Shown here: positions 46,286-54,703 of the stretch, in pieces
Layout of the letters: each line of letters starts with the position of its first letter
Position numbering within the stretch: position 1 is the first letter of the stretch
Position numbers and translations under genes: made by a program
Notes under the pieces: model-generated
The model's database searches: none
What the model was told of the DNA's origin: nothing
The model's input: the letters and a program-made list of their open reading frames with translations, nothing else
Source of the DNA: Candidatus Fermentibacterota bacterium
GTDB lineage: Bacteria; Fermentibacterota; Fermentibacteria; Fermentibacterales; JCC-6
Assembly (NCBI GenBank): GCA_030609965.1
Contig: JAUWSQ010000006.1
Coordinates: forward strand, 1-64,000
Length of the DNA stretch: 64,000 nt
Direction: 5' to 3'

Positions 46286-46607
46286 TGGTATTCCAATCAA
46301 TGGCTGGAGCGTAAAGTAATAGCATGCAGTGAACAACGGTGTTTATCCACAGGGATATCAACAACTAATACATATAGTAACTTAATGAAATATAATAACT
46401 TAACACAAAATCGCATTTCAATGGAATACTTACTGTTGAAAACCTTATTGCACGTACAGAGAGCAGTCCCAAATACTTGACATAAATGATTATATTGGCT
46501 AACTTCCACAATCGTCGGCTCCAGAGATAGTTATTTGCCTGACCATTGAAACTGATGCAGTAATCCTACCGTCGTCAAGGCGAGGATTCAGGAAAGAGTG
46601 ATGATTA
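46286..46607. other. oriC: Probable replication origin region between dnaA and rpmH
   Basis: 322 bases, very AT-rich, with one perfect DnaA box TTATCCACA (46343-46351) close to the dnaA start and several AT-tract stretches (near 46375-46405) suited to unwinding. dnaA, dnaN, gyrB and gyrA run left and rpmH through parB run right from here. Only one exact box is seen, so the full origin may include the dnaA-dnaN gap. Confidence 0.6.
46477..46505 (+). promoter_or_regulatory. Possible promoter of rpmH
   Basis: TTGACA (46477-46482), 17 bases, TAACTT (46500-46505). The -35 is perfect, the -10 weak. Confidence 0.4.
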
Positions 46608-46742
46608 ATGAAAAGAACTTTTCAGCCTAGCAACCTGTCAAAGGCTAGAAGACATGGGTTCCGGAAAAGAATGTCGACAAAGAGCGGTAGAAGAACGATA
46701 AATGCCAGAAGGAGAAAAGGAAGAAAGAAATTGATTCCCTGA
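46608..46742 (+). CDS. rpmH: 50S ribosomal protein L34
   Basis: 44 residues, standard length. The sequence opens [20 protein letters not shown] and continues with the basic [18 protein letters not shown], the family hallmark. A component of the large ribosomal subunit. It overlaps the likely start of rnpA, as in several bacteria. Confidence 0.98.
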   Translation: MKRTFQPSNLSKARRHGFRKRMSTKSGRRTINARRRKGRKKLIP

Positions 46743-47074
46743 GACAGATAGAGAAAACCCTGAAAAAAGGTTACCAGTTCAGAAGAGTTTTCAGAAAAGG
46801 TAAAGCTTTCAGGGGTGTATCATTCAGGGCTGTATACATTAAGAATACCCTGGGCAATATACGTCTGGGGTTTTCGCTTTCAGCCAGAAGTGGAAATGCT
46901 GTCAAGAGAAACCTTATGAGAAGAAGGATTAAGGGACTTGCAGAGCAAAACCGAAAAAGGTTTGGAGCGGATATAGTTATATTGCCGGCAGGAAAACTTC
47001 GGGACGCAAGGTGGACGGATATTAAAGAAGATTTTGATAAGATGGTAACCGTGATAGAGAACGATTCCGGCTGA
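46730..47074 (+). CDS. rnpA: Ribonuclease P protein component, non-canonical start
   Basis: About 114 residues. [37 protein letters not shown] and the RNR-type core NLMRRRIKG identify RnpA, the protein subunit of RNase P that matures tRNA 5' ends. The frame is open from a stop at 46688 with no ATG, GTG or TTG before the conserved region. ATT 46730 has GGAAG 6 bases upstream (46719-46723); CTG 46739 is an alternative. The gene overlaps rpmH by 13 bases if ATT is used. The exact start is a guess; the gene itself is not. Confidence 0.9.
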   Translation: MDSLRQIEKTLKKGYQFRRVFRKGKAFRGVSFRAVYIKNTLGNIRLGFSLSARSGNAVKRNLMRRRIKGLAEQNRKRFGADIVILPAGKLRDARWTDIKEDFDKMVTVIENDSG

Positions 47075-47087
47075 AAAGAATACAACG

Positions 47088-47351
47088 ATGAGAGAAAAAG
47101 ACTGCAGAATAAGAAAAGTGACAGAGTCTTTTCTAATAGGTACAATCAAGGGATACAGGAGATACATATCACCATTGTTTCCATCGAGCTGCATTTATAA
47201 TCCAACATGCAGTGTTTATGCGGAAACCGCTATAAGGATGCACGGAGTCATCAGGGGATTAAGACTGGCGATATTACGCCTGCTCCGTTGCCATCCATTC
47301 AGAAAAGGTGGATACGATCCTGTTCCGGACAAATGGGAGAAGCGTAAATGA
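47088..47351 (+). CDS. yidD: Membrane protein insertion efficiency factor YidD
   Basis: 87 residues with KGYRRYISPLFPSSCIYNPT, CSVYAETAIRMHG and RCHPFRKGGYDPVP, the YidD signature with its three conserved cysteines. It helps insertion of membrane proteins with YidC. It overlaps yidC by 4 bases. Confidence 0.96.
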   Translation: MREKDCRIRKVTESFLIGTIKGYRRYISPLFPSSCIYNPTCSVYAETAIRMHGVIRGLRLAILRLLRCHPFRKGGYDPVPDKWEKRK

Positions 47352-48937
47352 GTGATCAAAAGAGGCTCCTTCTGGCTGCCGTATTGATGGCAGCTGTGCT
47401 GTTTATCAGCTGGCAGTTCATGGGGAAATCAGGAACATCTGAAAGTTCGCAGGAAGCGCCGCAGGCATATGAATATGTACAGCAGGAACAACTACCGGTG
47501 CTTGATGATTCTGCAACTGTTGGTAAACAAAGCAACGAAATCGCTTCTGATAAAACCCATAATATTGATATAGAGCAAATATTACCTGAAGAAAGAGTTA
47601 TTAAGGTAATAGTATATGATGGTGATGATGTAATCGTTGAAGCTGATATATCAACCGATGGCGGCACCGTCATAGGATGGAAATTGCCTCAATACGAGGA
47701 TATGCCGGGTGCGGGAACTGGCGAGAATATCAATTTCGCTGGAAACAGCTGGATTCTTAACAATTCTTATTTTGAAACAGTGTCGGAAGATACCATTCTT
47801 GTCAATGAAATTCCGCAGATGCTTGTATTGATTGATCCGTCTGGCTCGGGCGAGATAAAGTATACATTCACACCAGGTCAGTACGGTTTCCTTTACGAAA
47901 CAGAGGGGTTCTCTGACATTACAGTTCTGAATGCTGGAATACTCCCTGTAAGTGAAATGAATTCGAACCTCTCAAGATATTTCAAAGCCCAGTGGAACGC
48001 AGAGAAAATTAAAAGCAGAGGCTCCAATAGTATCACAGAGGATGCGCAGGTAGGTAATGTAGAGTGGATAGCAGCGAGATCCCAGTACTTCGCGGTTATT
48101 CTGATGCCCCAGTCCTACGAAAGAGCATACGGATATCTTTACGCATCGGAAGAAGACGAATCACCATCGATAGGATTACAGGATAACAGTATATATGTCT
48201 ATGCAGGACCGCTTGATTACGGAAGACTGAGGTCGCTGGGCAGGGACACGAGCAGGCTTGTTGATTTCGGATGGCCGATAATCAGGGATATTGGAAGATT
48301 GCTTTTCTGGTTCTGTACTTCAGTACTTTCATTCGTCAGCAACTGGGGCATAAAGATCATTCTGCTGGCAATAGTACTTAAACTTGTTCTCATGCCGCTA
48401 ACTACAAAGAGTTTCAAATCGATGGCAATGCTAAAACAGGTACAACCGAAAATGAAGGAATTACAGGCAAAATATAAGAACGATCCGAAGGCTCTGCAGA
48501 GCGCAATGCAGAAAATGTACAGGGAGGAAGGTGTGAACCCTCTGGGCGGTTGCCTCCCTCTTATCATGCAGATGCCTGTGTTTTTCGCCCTGTACCGTGT
48601 TCTTGCCAATTCAGTACAGCTCAGGGGAGCACCATTCATTCTATGGATTCAGGATCTGTCAAAACCGGAAATACTGATTCCATTCCAGTCTCCGATATTA
48701 GGGCTTCATGGTGTCGGCATACTTGCTCTTCTTATGGGAATAGCGATGTTCCTTCAGCAGAAGATGACCATGACCGATCAGAACCAGAAGGGTATGATGT
48801 ACATGATGCCGATATTCATGACATTCCTCTTCATGAGGTTCCCGGCAGGCCTTACCATGTACTGGTTCAGCAACAGCCTGCTCACAATATGGCAGCAGCA
48901 GCTTATCAAGAAAAAACTTGAGGCCGGGCAGAACTGA
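47348..48937 (+). CDS. yidC: Membrane protein insertase YidC
   Basis: 529 residues. One N-terminal membrane helix (LLLAAVLMAAVLFISWQFM) is followed by a large periplasmic beta domain to about residue 320, then five membrane helices with the 60KD-IMP core (LVLMPLTTKSFKSMAMLKQV, GVNPLGGCLPLIMQMPVFFA, PAGLTMYWFSNSLLTIWQQ). The long periplasmic domain without a lipobox is the Gram-negative form, supporting a diderm cell. It inserts small membrane proteins and assists Sec. Confidence 0.97.
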   Translation: MSDQKRLLLAAVLMAAVLFISWQFMGKSGTSESSQEAPQAYEYVQQEQLPVLDDSATVGKQSNEIASDKTHNIDIEQILPEERVIKVIVYDGDDVIVEADISTDGGTVIGWKLPQYEDMPGAGTGENINFAGNSWILNNSYFETVSEDTILVNEIPQMLVLIDPSGSGEIKYTFTPGQYGFLYETEGFSDITVLNAGILPVSEMNSNLSRYFKAQWNAEKIKSRGSNSITEDAQVGNVEWIAARSQYFAVILMPQSYERAYGYLYASEEDESPSIGLQDNSIYVYAGPLDYGRLRSLGRDTSRLVDFGWPIIRDIGRLLFWFCTSVLSFVSNWGIKIILLAIVLKLVLMPLTTKSFKSMAMLKQVQPKMKELQAKYKNDPKALQSAMQKMYREEGVNPLGGCLPLIMQMPVFFALYRVLANSVQLRGAPFILWIQDLSKPEILIPFQSPILGLHGVGILALLMGIAMFLQQKMTMTDQNQKGMMYMMPIFMTFLFMRFPAGLTMYWFSNSLLTIWQQQLIKKKLEAGQN

Positions 48938-48976
48938 AGCTTTCCGAATGGTATACTTTACATGGAAGAGTAACGC

Positions 48977-50236
48977 GTGAATACAATATCACCGGAGATT
49001 ATCTGTGCAGTTGCTACACCTGAGGGAACATCCGCGCTTTCGGTAATAAGGGTGAGTGGAAAAGGATCCTTCGATCTTCTGGAAAAAATCATGTCCCTTG
49101 AAAAGAACCGACTGACGGGAATGCGTAGAAAAGTCGGAAGAATTATTGAGGAAGACAGAACCGTTGACGAGGTTGTTGCTGTTTCGTGGCCGGAGGGAAG
49201 AAGCTTTACCGGTGAGGAAATGGTTGAGATTATCTGTCATGGAATACCCCGCTCAATAAGAGAAATAATTGAAATACTGATAAAGAACGGGGCGAGGAGA
49301 GCTGAACAGGGTGAATTTGCAAGAAGAGCATTCGGTAACGGAAGGATGAATGCAGTTCAGATCATAGCGCTCGCTGCTTTGTGGGACATGGAGAGCGGGC
49401 AGAAAGTCTTCAATGGTGAAACAGAAGACAGCTGCCGAAAGCTGCTGAGCGGAATAGAAAGTACGAGGGAGACTGTAGAGGGTATTATTGAATTCGGTGA
49501 AACACACCTGGAAGGTAATGAAGAGAGTATAAGAAGCGTTTTCGGTGAACTGATACAAAGAGCGAAGGATTTCAATAAAGAAGCAGCATCCATTGAAAAG
49601 AGCAGTAGAGTAATGATAATGGGTCCTGTAAATTCGGGGAAATCCACGTTATTCAACATGTTGACCGGAAAGGGGAGAGCTCTCGTTTCAAGTGAACCGG
49701 GCACAACGCGTGATGGTTCAACCTGTTTCATGGAATTAAGCGGCAGGAGAGTACAAATTTGCGATACTGCGGGAACAGATGGCCTTGGACTGGACAGGAG
49801 CGCGTCAGAAGCGGTTATAGATGGGCTTGATGGAACGGAAAGGGTGATCTGGATGTCAACTGGCGGAAAGACGCCACCAGCAGATGAAGTAAGGGAAAGG
49901 GCCGGAGAGATAATCGAGATAGCAGCGAAGAGCGATCTGGTCGATAAAAATGGAACAGAAGAAATTCTAAGCGTATCCTCGGTCTCAGGAGAGGGCATTG
50001 AAGAACTGAAAATTGTACTATCGAGGGTACCGGGGAGCATGTCTCTGTCAGGGACAGCCCGAAGAATACTCGATAGTATAAAGGAGTCATACAGGTTTGT
50101 CTCAGCTCATGAGTATGACCTGGCCGCAGAAATTCTTGGAGACACCGAGATTGAAGCAAGAAGAATTATTGGCAGTGGAGAGAATATACAATTGAGCGTC
50201 GAAAGAGCTCTCTCTGGTATGTGTGTGGGAAAATGA
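48977..50236 (+). CDS. mnmE: tRNA modification GTPase MnmE
   Basis: 419 residues from GTG, a little shorter than the usual 450. Domains are the folate-binding N-terminus (ISPEIICAVATPEGTSALSV), the helical domain and an inserted G domain with GPVNSGKSTLFNML, DTAGTDGLG and AKSD in place of NKxD. It ends in MCVGK, the conserved C-terminal cysteine motif. With MnmG it makes cmnm5U34 in tRNA. The 3' end overlaps mnmG. Confidence 0.95.
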   Translation: MNTISPEIICAVATPEGTSALSVIRVSGKGSFDLLEKIMSLEKNRLTGMRRKVGRIIEEDRTVDEVVAVSWPEGRSFTGEEMVEIICHGIPRSIREIIEILIKNGARRAEQGEFARRAFGNGRMNAVQIIALAALWDMESGQKVFNGETEDSCRKLLSGIESTRETVEGIIEFGETHLEGNEESIRSVFGELIQRAKDFNKEAASIEKSSRVMIMGPVNSGKSTLFNMLTGKGRALVSSEPGTTRDGSTCFMELSGRRVQICDTAGTDGLGLDRSASEAVIDGLDGTERVIWMSTGGKTPPADEVRERAGEIIEIAAKSDLVDKNGTEEILSVSSVSGEGIEELKIVLSRVPGSMSLSGTARRILDSIKESYRFVSAHEYDLAAEILGDTEIEARRIIGSGENIQLSVERALSGMCVGK

Positions 50237-52038
50237 TAAAAGAGTGGGATGTAATAGTCGTCGGCGGCGGGCATGCTGGAATAGAGGCGGCGCTTGCAGC
50301 AACACGGATCGGCTGCAGGGTCGTTCTGATATCAGCGAAGATAAGCCGTATTGGCGAGATGTCATGCAATCCTGCAATAGGAGGAATTGCGAAAGGGACA
50401 ATTGTACGCGAAATAGATGCGCTTGATGGTTCAATGGCCCGGTCAGCGGATGCCACAACACTGCATTTTCGGATGCTGAACAGAAGAAAAGGTCCGGCTG
50501 TATGGGGTCCGAGGGTTCAGTCGGATGCTGCGGAGTACGCAAGAATACAGCAGTTATACATCGGAAACAAAGGGATTGATGTTATTGAGGACGAAGTAAC
50601 AGGCCTCGATGGCGTGACAGAAATGGTTACTGGAGTAAGATGCAGAAAAATCGGAACCATCCGAGGGAAAACAGTAGTGCTCGCTGCCGGAACATTCCTC
50701 AGGGGCAGGCTATTCAGGGGAGATGAGTTATGGAAGGGCGGGAGAATAGGGGATATCTCTGCTGATTCGCTGGAAAGGGATCTTGCTGAAAGAATGTTCC
50801 ACGTGGAACGATTTAAGACAGGCACCCCAGCCAGAATCGTGCGAAGCACGGTGAATACTGCGGAACTTGAGGTGCAGCAGTCCGAAGGAACAGATTTTAC
50901 TTTCAGTTTCGATGAACGCCGGCCGAGCACTAAAGAAGAAGTGTGTTACATAACGTACACTGACAAGAATACTATGAATATTGCCAAGGACTTCCTTCAC
51001 CTATCTCCACTGATGGCGGGAAGGATAGAGGGAACCGGACCTAGATACTGCCCAAGCTATGAGGATAAGGTTGTCAAGTTTCCTGATAGAGAGAGACACA
51101 AGATCTTCGTTGAGCCGATGGGGTACTGTTCAAGAGATTTCTACCTGAATGGGCTTTCCACAAGCCTTCCAAGGGAAGCACAGATAAGTATGGTGAGATC
51201 GCTTCCAGGTTTCCGAAGGGCAGAAATATCGGATTACGGCTACGCTGTCGAGTACTCATATTTTGACTTCTCTGAAATTGATGACACGCTTAGATTGAGA
51301 AGAACTGAAAATGTGTTTGCAGCCGGGCAGATATGCGGAACGTCAGGCTACGAAGAAGCAGCGGGACTTGGGTTGATTGCCGGTGCCAACGCCGGGAGAT
51401 TTGCAAAGAACCTGGAGCTGCTCAAGCTATCAAGAATGAATTCATATATTGGAGTAATGATTGATGACATAGTAAGCAAGGGAGCAGATGAGCCATACAG
51501 AATGTTCTCATCAAGAGCAGAGAACAGATTGCATCTAAGACAGGATAATGCAGACAGAAGGCTATACAAATCTGGAGACCGCTTCGGGATACTGTCTCAA
51601 GAGAAGAGGGAACTACTGCACAGCAGTCTGAAAGAAGCAGATACTATAGGGAATATCCTTGATAGCGAGACGGTTGATGGAACACGCATTTCCAAATGGT
51701 GTAGAAGGCCTGGAATAAGTGTTGAAGATGTTGTTGCCCGGTCACATTCTCTAATCGATAGGGATAAAAGGGTTCTGGCGTCAGTGCTTCTGGACGAAAA
51801 ATACAGAGGGTATATAGAAAGAAACCTCAGGAGGCATGAATCCAGCAGAAATCTTGAGAATATAAGCCTCAGAAGAATAGGTTCTTACATGGAGATAGAT
51901 GAAATATGCTGGGAAGCAAGGGAAGTTCTTGAAAGAGATAGGCCGGATACGATGGCTCGAGCGGAGAAAATACCCGGAATAAGACCCACCGATCTTCATG
52001 GTCTTCTTATATATCTGGGCAGACAGGGTTCCACGTGA
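50233..52038 (+). CDS. mnmG: tRNA uridine modification enzyme MnmG (GidA)
   Basis: 601 residues from ATG 50233, whose last bases overlap the mnmE stop. FAD binding is shown by VIVVGGGHAGIEAALAA; MSCNPAIGGIAKGTIVREID is the family signature, and the C-terminal HGLLIYLGRQ-type end is present. It works with MnmE. Two parS-like sequences lie inside the gene, one at 50795 and one at its 3' end. Confidence 0.97.
   Translation: MIKEWDVIVVGGGHAGIEAALAATRIGCRVVLISAKISRIGEMSCNPAIGGIAKGTIVREIDALDGSMARSADATTLHFRMLNRRKGPAVWGPRVQSDAAEYARIQQLYIGNKGIDVIEDEVTGLDGVTEMVTGVRCRKIGTIRGKTVVLAAGTFLRGRLFRGDELWKGGRIGDISADSLERDLAERMFHVERFKTGTPARIVRSTVNTAELEVQQSEGTDFTFSFDERRPSTKEEVCYITYTDKNTMNIAKDFLHLSPLMAGRIEGTGPRYCPSYEDKVVKFPDRERHKIFVEPMGYCSRDFYLNGLSTSLPREAQISMVRSLPGFRRAEISDYGYAVEYSYFDFSEIDDTLRLRRTENVFAAGQICGTSGYEEAAGLGLIAGANAGRFAKNLELLKLSRMNSYIGVMIDDIVSKGADEPYRMFSSRAENRLHLRQDNADRRLYKSGDRFGILSQEKRELLHSSLKEADTIGNILDSETVDGTRISKWCRRPGISVEDVVARSHSLIDRDKRVLASVLLDEKYRGYIERNLRRHESSRNLENISLRRIGSYMEIDEICWEAREVLERDRPDTMARAEKIPGIRPTDLHGLLIYLGRQGST
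50795..50810. promoter_or_regulatory. parS-like centromere site
   Basis: TGTTCCACGTGGAACG matches the palindromic parS consensus TGTTCCACGTGGAACA at 15 of 16 bases. It lies in mnmG, about 2.7 kb from parB, where parS sites commonly cluster. Confidence 0.85.
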
Positions 52039-52042
52039 AACC
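52027..52042. promoter_or_regulatory. Second parS-like site, over the rsmG start
   Basis: GGTTCCACGTGAAACC, matching the parS pattern TGTTYCACGTGRAACA at 14 of 16 bases. Its CACGTG core contains the GTG start codon of rsmG (52035-52037). Confidence 0.75.
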
Positions 52043-52649
52043 ATTTCCACTTTCGTTTCCTCCTTTGAGCGCTATGCTCGAAGATATTAACGAACTGGGA
52101 ATCAGTGTTGATGAGAGACAACTTGAACTCTTCGGAGAGTTTGCGGGGATTCTTCTTGAGAGATCAACCAGAACGAATCTGATAGGACCCGGGGAAAGGG
52201 TCCGGTTGTGGAGAAGACACTTCCTTGAATCAATTCAGTATGCTTTTCTGCTTGATAAGGACAAAGCCGTGGTCGATATCGGAAGCGGCAACGGGTTTCC
52301 CGGAATGGTACTTGCGATTATGGGGTACCGTATGATACTTCTTGAACCACGTAGGAAAAGGTATCTGTTCCTTAACTGTGCGGTATCGGAACTTGGTCTT
52401 TGTAACTGCATAACTGTACAGCAGAGGCTTGAAGATTTCGATCCTGAAGAGGGGGTAAAGCAATTCGTAGCCAGGGCGGTAGCCCCGCCAGCCTTCCTGC
52501 TCTCGAAAATCGGTACAGTTGCTGGAATGGGGTCGATGCTGGTATACAGGCAACCGGAAATATTGGAGGATGAAGAGTTTGCAAGTTACATAGAGTTAAA
52601 TTGTCCTCCGCTTGACCGTAGCGGGTTTCTGGTGCAGTATCGAGTCTGA
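52035..52649 (+). CDS. rsmG: 16S rRNA (guanine527-N7)-methyltransferase RsmG
   Basis: 204 residues from GTG, overlapping mnmG by 4 bases. SAM-binding motif VVDIGSGNGFPGMVLAI and LLEPRRKRYLFLNCAV, and VARAVAPPAFLL identify RsmG (GidB), which methylates G527 of 16S rRNA. Standard member of the origin-linked mnmE-mnmG-rsmG-parAB series. Confidence 0.96.
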   Translation: MKPFPLSFPPLSAMLEDINELGISVDERQLELFGEFAGILLERSTRTNLIGPGERVRLWRRHFLESIQYAFLLDKDKAVVDIGSGNGFPGMVLAIMGYRMILLEPRRKRYLFLNCAVSELGLCNCITVQQRLEDFDPEEGVKQFVARAVAPPAFLLSKIGTVAGMGSMLVYRQPEILEDEEFASYIELNCPPLDRSGFLVQYRV

Positions 52650-52756
52650 TTAGGATTACTACTATTCCTCCCCAATACCGGTATCAAAATGAAATATGAA
52701 GGATATTGATTGCATATAACCCTTCTATCGATACGGCAAATCAGTAAAGGAATATC

Positions 52757-53518
52757 ATGACAGCATCCAGGATAATAGCAATTGCGAACCAGAAAGGCGG
52801 TGTTGGAAAAACAACTACTGCTATCAATCTCGGTGCAAGCCTTGCAATGAATGATTGTGATGTTCTTCTGATAGACTTTGATCCCCAGGTGAATGCTACT
52901 TCAGGACTGGGTATTCGCGAAACTCCTGAAAACAACATCAACTCAATGATTCTCGGAGAAAACAGCCTTGAGGAAGTTATTAAACCAACCGGAGTTGAGG
53001 GACTTATGTTAATTCCCGGATCCAGAAGCCTTTCTGGTCTGGAGATCGAACTCGCCGGAGCTGAATACAGAGAGTATCTGCTGAAGGAAGCGATTGAGGA
53101 AAATACCGACAGGTTTGACTACGTACTGATAGATTGCCCTCCATCATTGGGCTTGTTGACCATCAATGCACTTGTTGCGTCAAATGAAGTTCTTGTTACG
53201 CTGCAAAGCGAGTACTATGCCCTGGAAGGCCTATCGCACCTTATGGATACATTGAGGAATATAAGGCAGCTCTGGAATCCCGGATTAAAAATAAACGGTG
53301 TTGTTCTTACAATGTTCGACAGAAGACTTATCCTCAGCCGCGAAGTAGAGGAGGAAGTAAGAGAATTTATGGGGTCGACTCTTTTCGATACAAAGATTCC
53401 AAGAAACGTAAAACTCAGCGAGGCACCGAGTTACGGGATTCCGGTACTTTTGTATGACGCCAAGTCGAAGGGAGCTCTAAGTTATTTTGATCTGGCCAGG
53501 GAGGTGATAAATAGATGA
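52757..53518 (+). CDS. parA: Chromosome partitioning ATPase ParA (Soj)
   Basis: 253 residues. Deviant Walker A NQKGGVGKTTTAINLGASLA, LLIDFDPQVNATSGLG and YVLIDCPPSLGLLTINAL are the family motifs. It drives segregation of origin regions through ParB bound at parS. It overlaps parB by 4 bases. Confidence 0.97.
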   Translation: MTASRIIAIANQKGGVGKTTTAINLGASLAMNDCDVLLIDFDPQVNATSGLGIRETPENNINSMILGENSLEEVIKPTGVEGLMLIPGSRSLSGLEIELAGAEYREYLLKEAIEENTDRFDYVLIDCPPSLGLLTINALVASNEVLVTLQSEYYALEGLSHLMDTLRNIRQLWNPGLKINGVVLTMFDRRLILSREVEEEVREFMGSTLFDTKIPRNVKLSEAPSYGIPVLLYDAKSKGALSYFDLAREVINR

Positions 53519-54381
53519 CAAAGAGAAAAAGAAGAGCGCTTGGAAAAGGTATGGAAGAAATATTTCCCGGTATTACTGATGATGACAAACTGAGCCCCGG
53601 GGAAGTAGATATAGAGCTTATCGACACAAACCCTTTCCAGCCCAGGAAACAGTGGAAGAAAGAAGAAATAGCATCCCTGGCTCAATCCATAGTTTCTCAG
53701 GGTATAATTCAACCACTGGTAATAAGAAGGGTCAGTGGGCGGTATCAGCTGATTGCAGGAGAGCGGCGCTTGAGGGCTGCGCATGAAGCAGGGCTTGCAA
53801 AGGTTCCCGTGGTTGTCAGGGAAGCGGATGATCAGCAAATGCTTGCGCTTGCTCTGGTGGAAAACATACAGCGCCAGGATCTGGGTCCTGTTGAGAAGGC
53901 TGAGGCTTTTCTGAGGCTTTCTTCGGAATTTAACCTGACTCAGGAGGAAATGGGAGAAATTGTAGGTATAAGCCGTTCCTCTGTGGCGAATTTTCAGAGA
54001 CTTCTGGACCTTCCAGCCCAGGTGCTCGATATTCTCAGAACCGGTCAACTGAGTATGGGGCACGGAAGGGCTTTGCTGGGGCTTTCTAATAAAACACTGA
54101 TATCGCGGATGGCGGTAAACGCTGTTAAGCGAGGTTTATCTGTAAGGCAGATTGAAGAAAGGGTTCGAAAGCAGAATTCGGTGAAAGGGAAACTTTTTAC
54201 TAAGGCTTCCGAAATGGAGAACACTGAAATTAGAAGACTTGAGGATAATCTTCAGAGAATTCTTAAAACAAAGGTCCGGATAAGTGGAAGAAAGAAAGCC
54301 GGTAAAATAGAGATCAGTTACCACAACCTTGATGAACTTGACAGGATTCTGGTTATTATCAAGTCAGGTGCAAATTCCTGA
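53515..54381 (+). CDS. parB: Chromosome partitioning protein ParB
   Basis: 288 residues. The CTPase core includes NPFQPRKQW, GIIQPLVIRRVSGRYQLIAG, GERRLRAA and VENIQRQDLGPVEKA; the helix-turn-helix GEIVGISRSSVANFQRLLDL reads parS, and a C-terminal dimer domain follows. It loads at parS and spreads as a CTP-dependent clamp. Confidence 0.97.
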   Translation: MTKRKRRALGKGMEEIFPGITDDDKLSPGEVDIELIDTNPFQPRKQWKKEEIASLAQSIVSQGIIQPLVIRRVSGRYQLIAGERRLRAAHEAGLAKVPVVVREADDQQMLALALVENIQRQDLGPVEKAEAFLRLSSEFNLTQEEMGEIVGISRSSVANFQRLLDLPAQVLDILRTGQLSMGHGRALLGLSNKTLISRMAVNAVKRGLSVRQIEERVRKQNSVKGKLFTKASEMENTEIRRLEDNLQRILKTKVRISGRKKAGKIEISYHNLDELDRILVIIKSGANS

Positions 54382-54391
54382 ACGAAAAATG

Positions 54392-54420
54392 TTGACCATT
54401 ATTGATGAAGCGGATATAAT
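54392..54420 (+). promoter_or_regulatory. Strong promoter of the ferredoxin gene
   Basis: TTGACC (54392-54397), 17-base spacer, perfect TATAAT (54415-54420), about 58 bases before the ferredoxin ATG. Best housekeeping-type promoter seen in the window. Confidence 0.8.
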
Positions 54421-54477
54421 CGCTCAAATGTTGTATTGAAAATTAATGATCTATCAGAAGGAATGGAAGGAGAACTA

Positions 54478-54645
54478 ATGGCACACAAAATTAACGATGA
54501 GTGTATTGCTTGCGGAGCGTGCAAACCTGAATGTCCAGTTGACGCTATAAACGAAGGAGATAAGTACACGATAGATCCCGACACATGTATAGACTGCGGA
54601 GCATGTGTTCCGGCCTGTCCTGTAGGAGCTATAGACGCTCCGTAA
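54478..54645 (+). CDS. 2[4Fe-4S] ferredoxin
   Basis: 55 residues, the size of clostridial-type ferredoxins. Two cluster motifs are CIACGACKPECPVD and CIDCGACVPACPVG, each CxxCxxCxxxCP. It carries electrons at low potential, for example from the 2-oxoacid oxidoreductase encoded at 61532. GGAGA precedes the ATG; an upstream TTG at 54436 is not used. It has its own strong promoter and terminator, suggesting high expression. Confidence 0.96.
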   Translation: MAHKINDECIACGACKPECPVDAINEGDKYTIDPDTCIDCGACVPACPVGAIDAP

Positions 54646-54670
54646 ATCGGATGTGAGTTTCAAGCATGGA

Positions 54671-54702
54671 AAACCGCCTGAAGATTTTTCTTCAGGCGGT
54701 TT
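54671..54702. terminator. Strong bidirectional intrinsic terminator
   Basis: Perfect 14-bp stem AAACCGCCTGAAGA (54671-54684) with 54689-54702 and a TTTT loop, followed by T residues. It serves the ferredoxin gene and the convergent fusion gene. Confidence 0.93.
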
Positions 54703-54703
54703 T

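Noticed and set aside
49357-50040. 227-residue open frame on the minus strand opposite mnmE
   Set aside because: Serine and proline rich shadow of mnmE with no family features.
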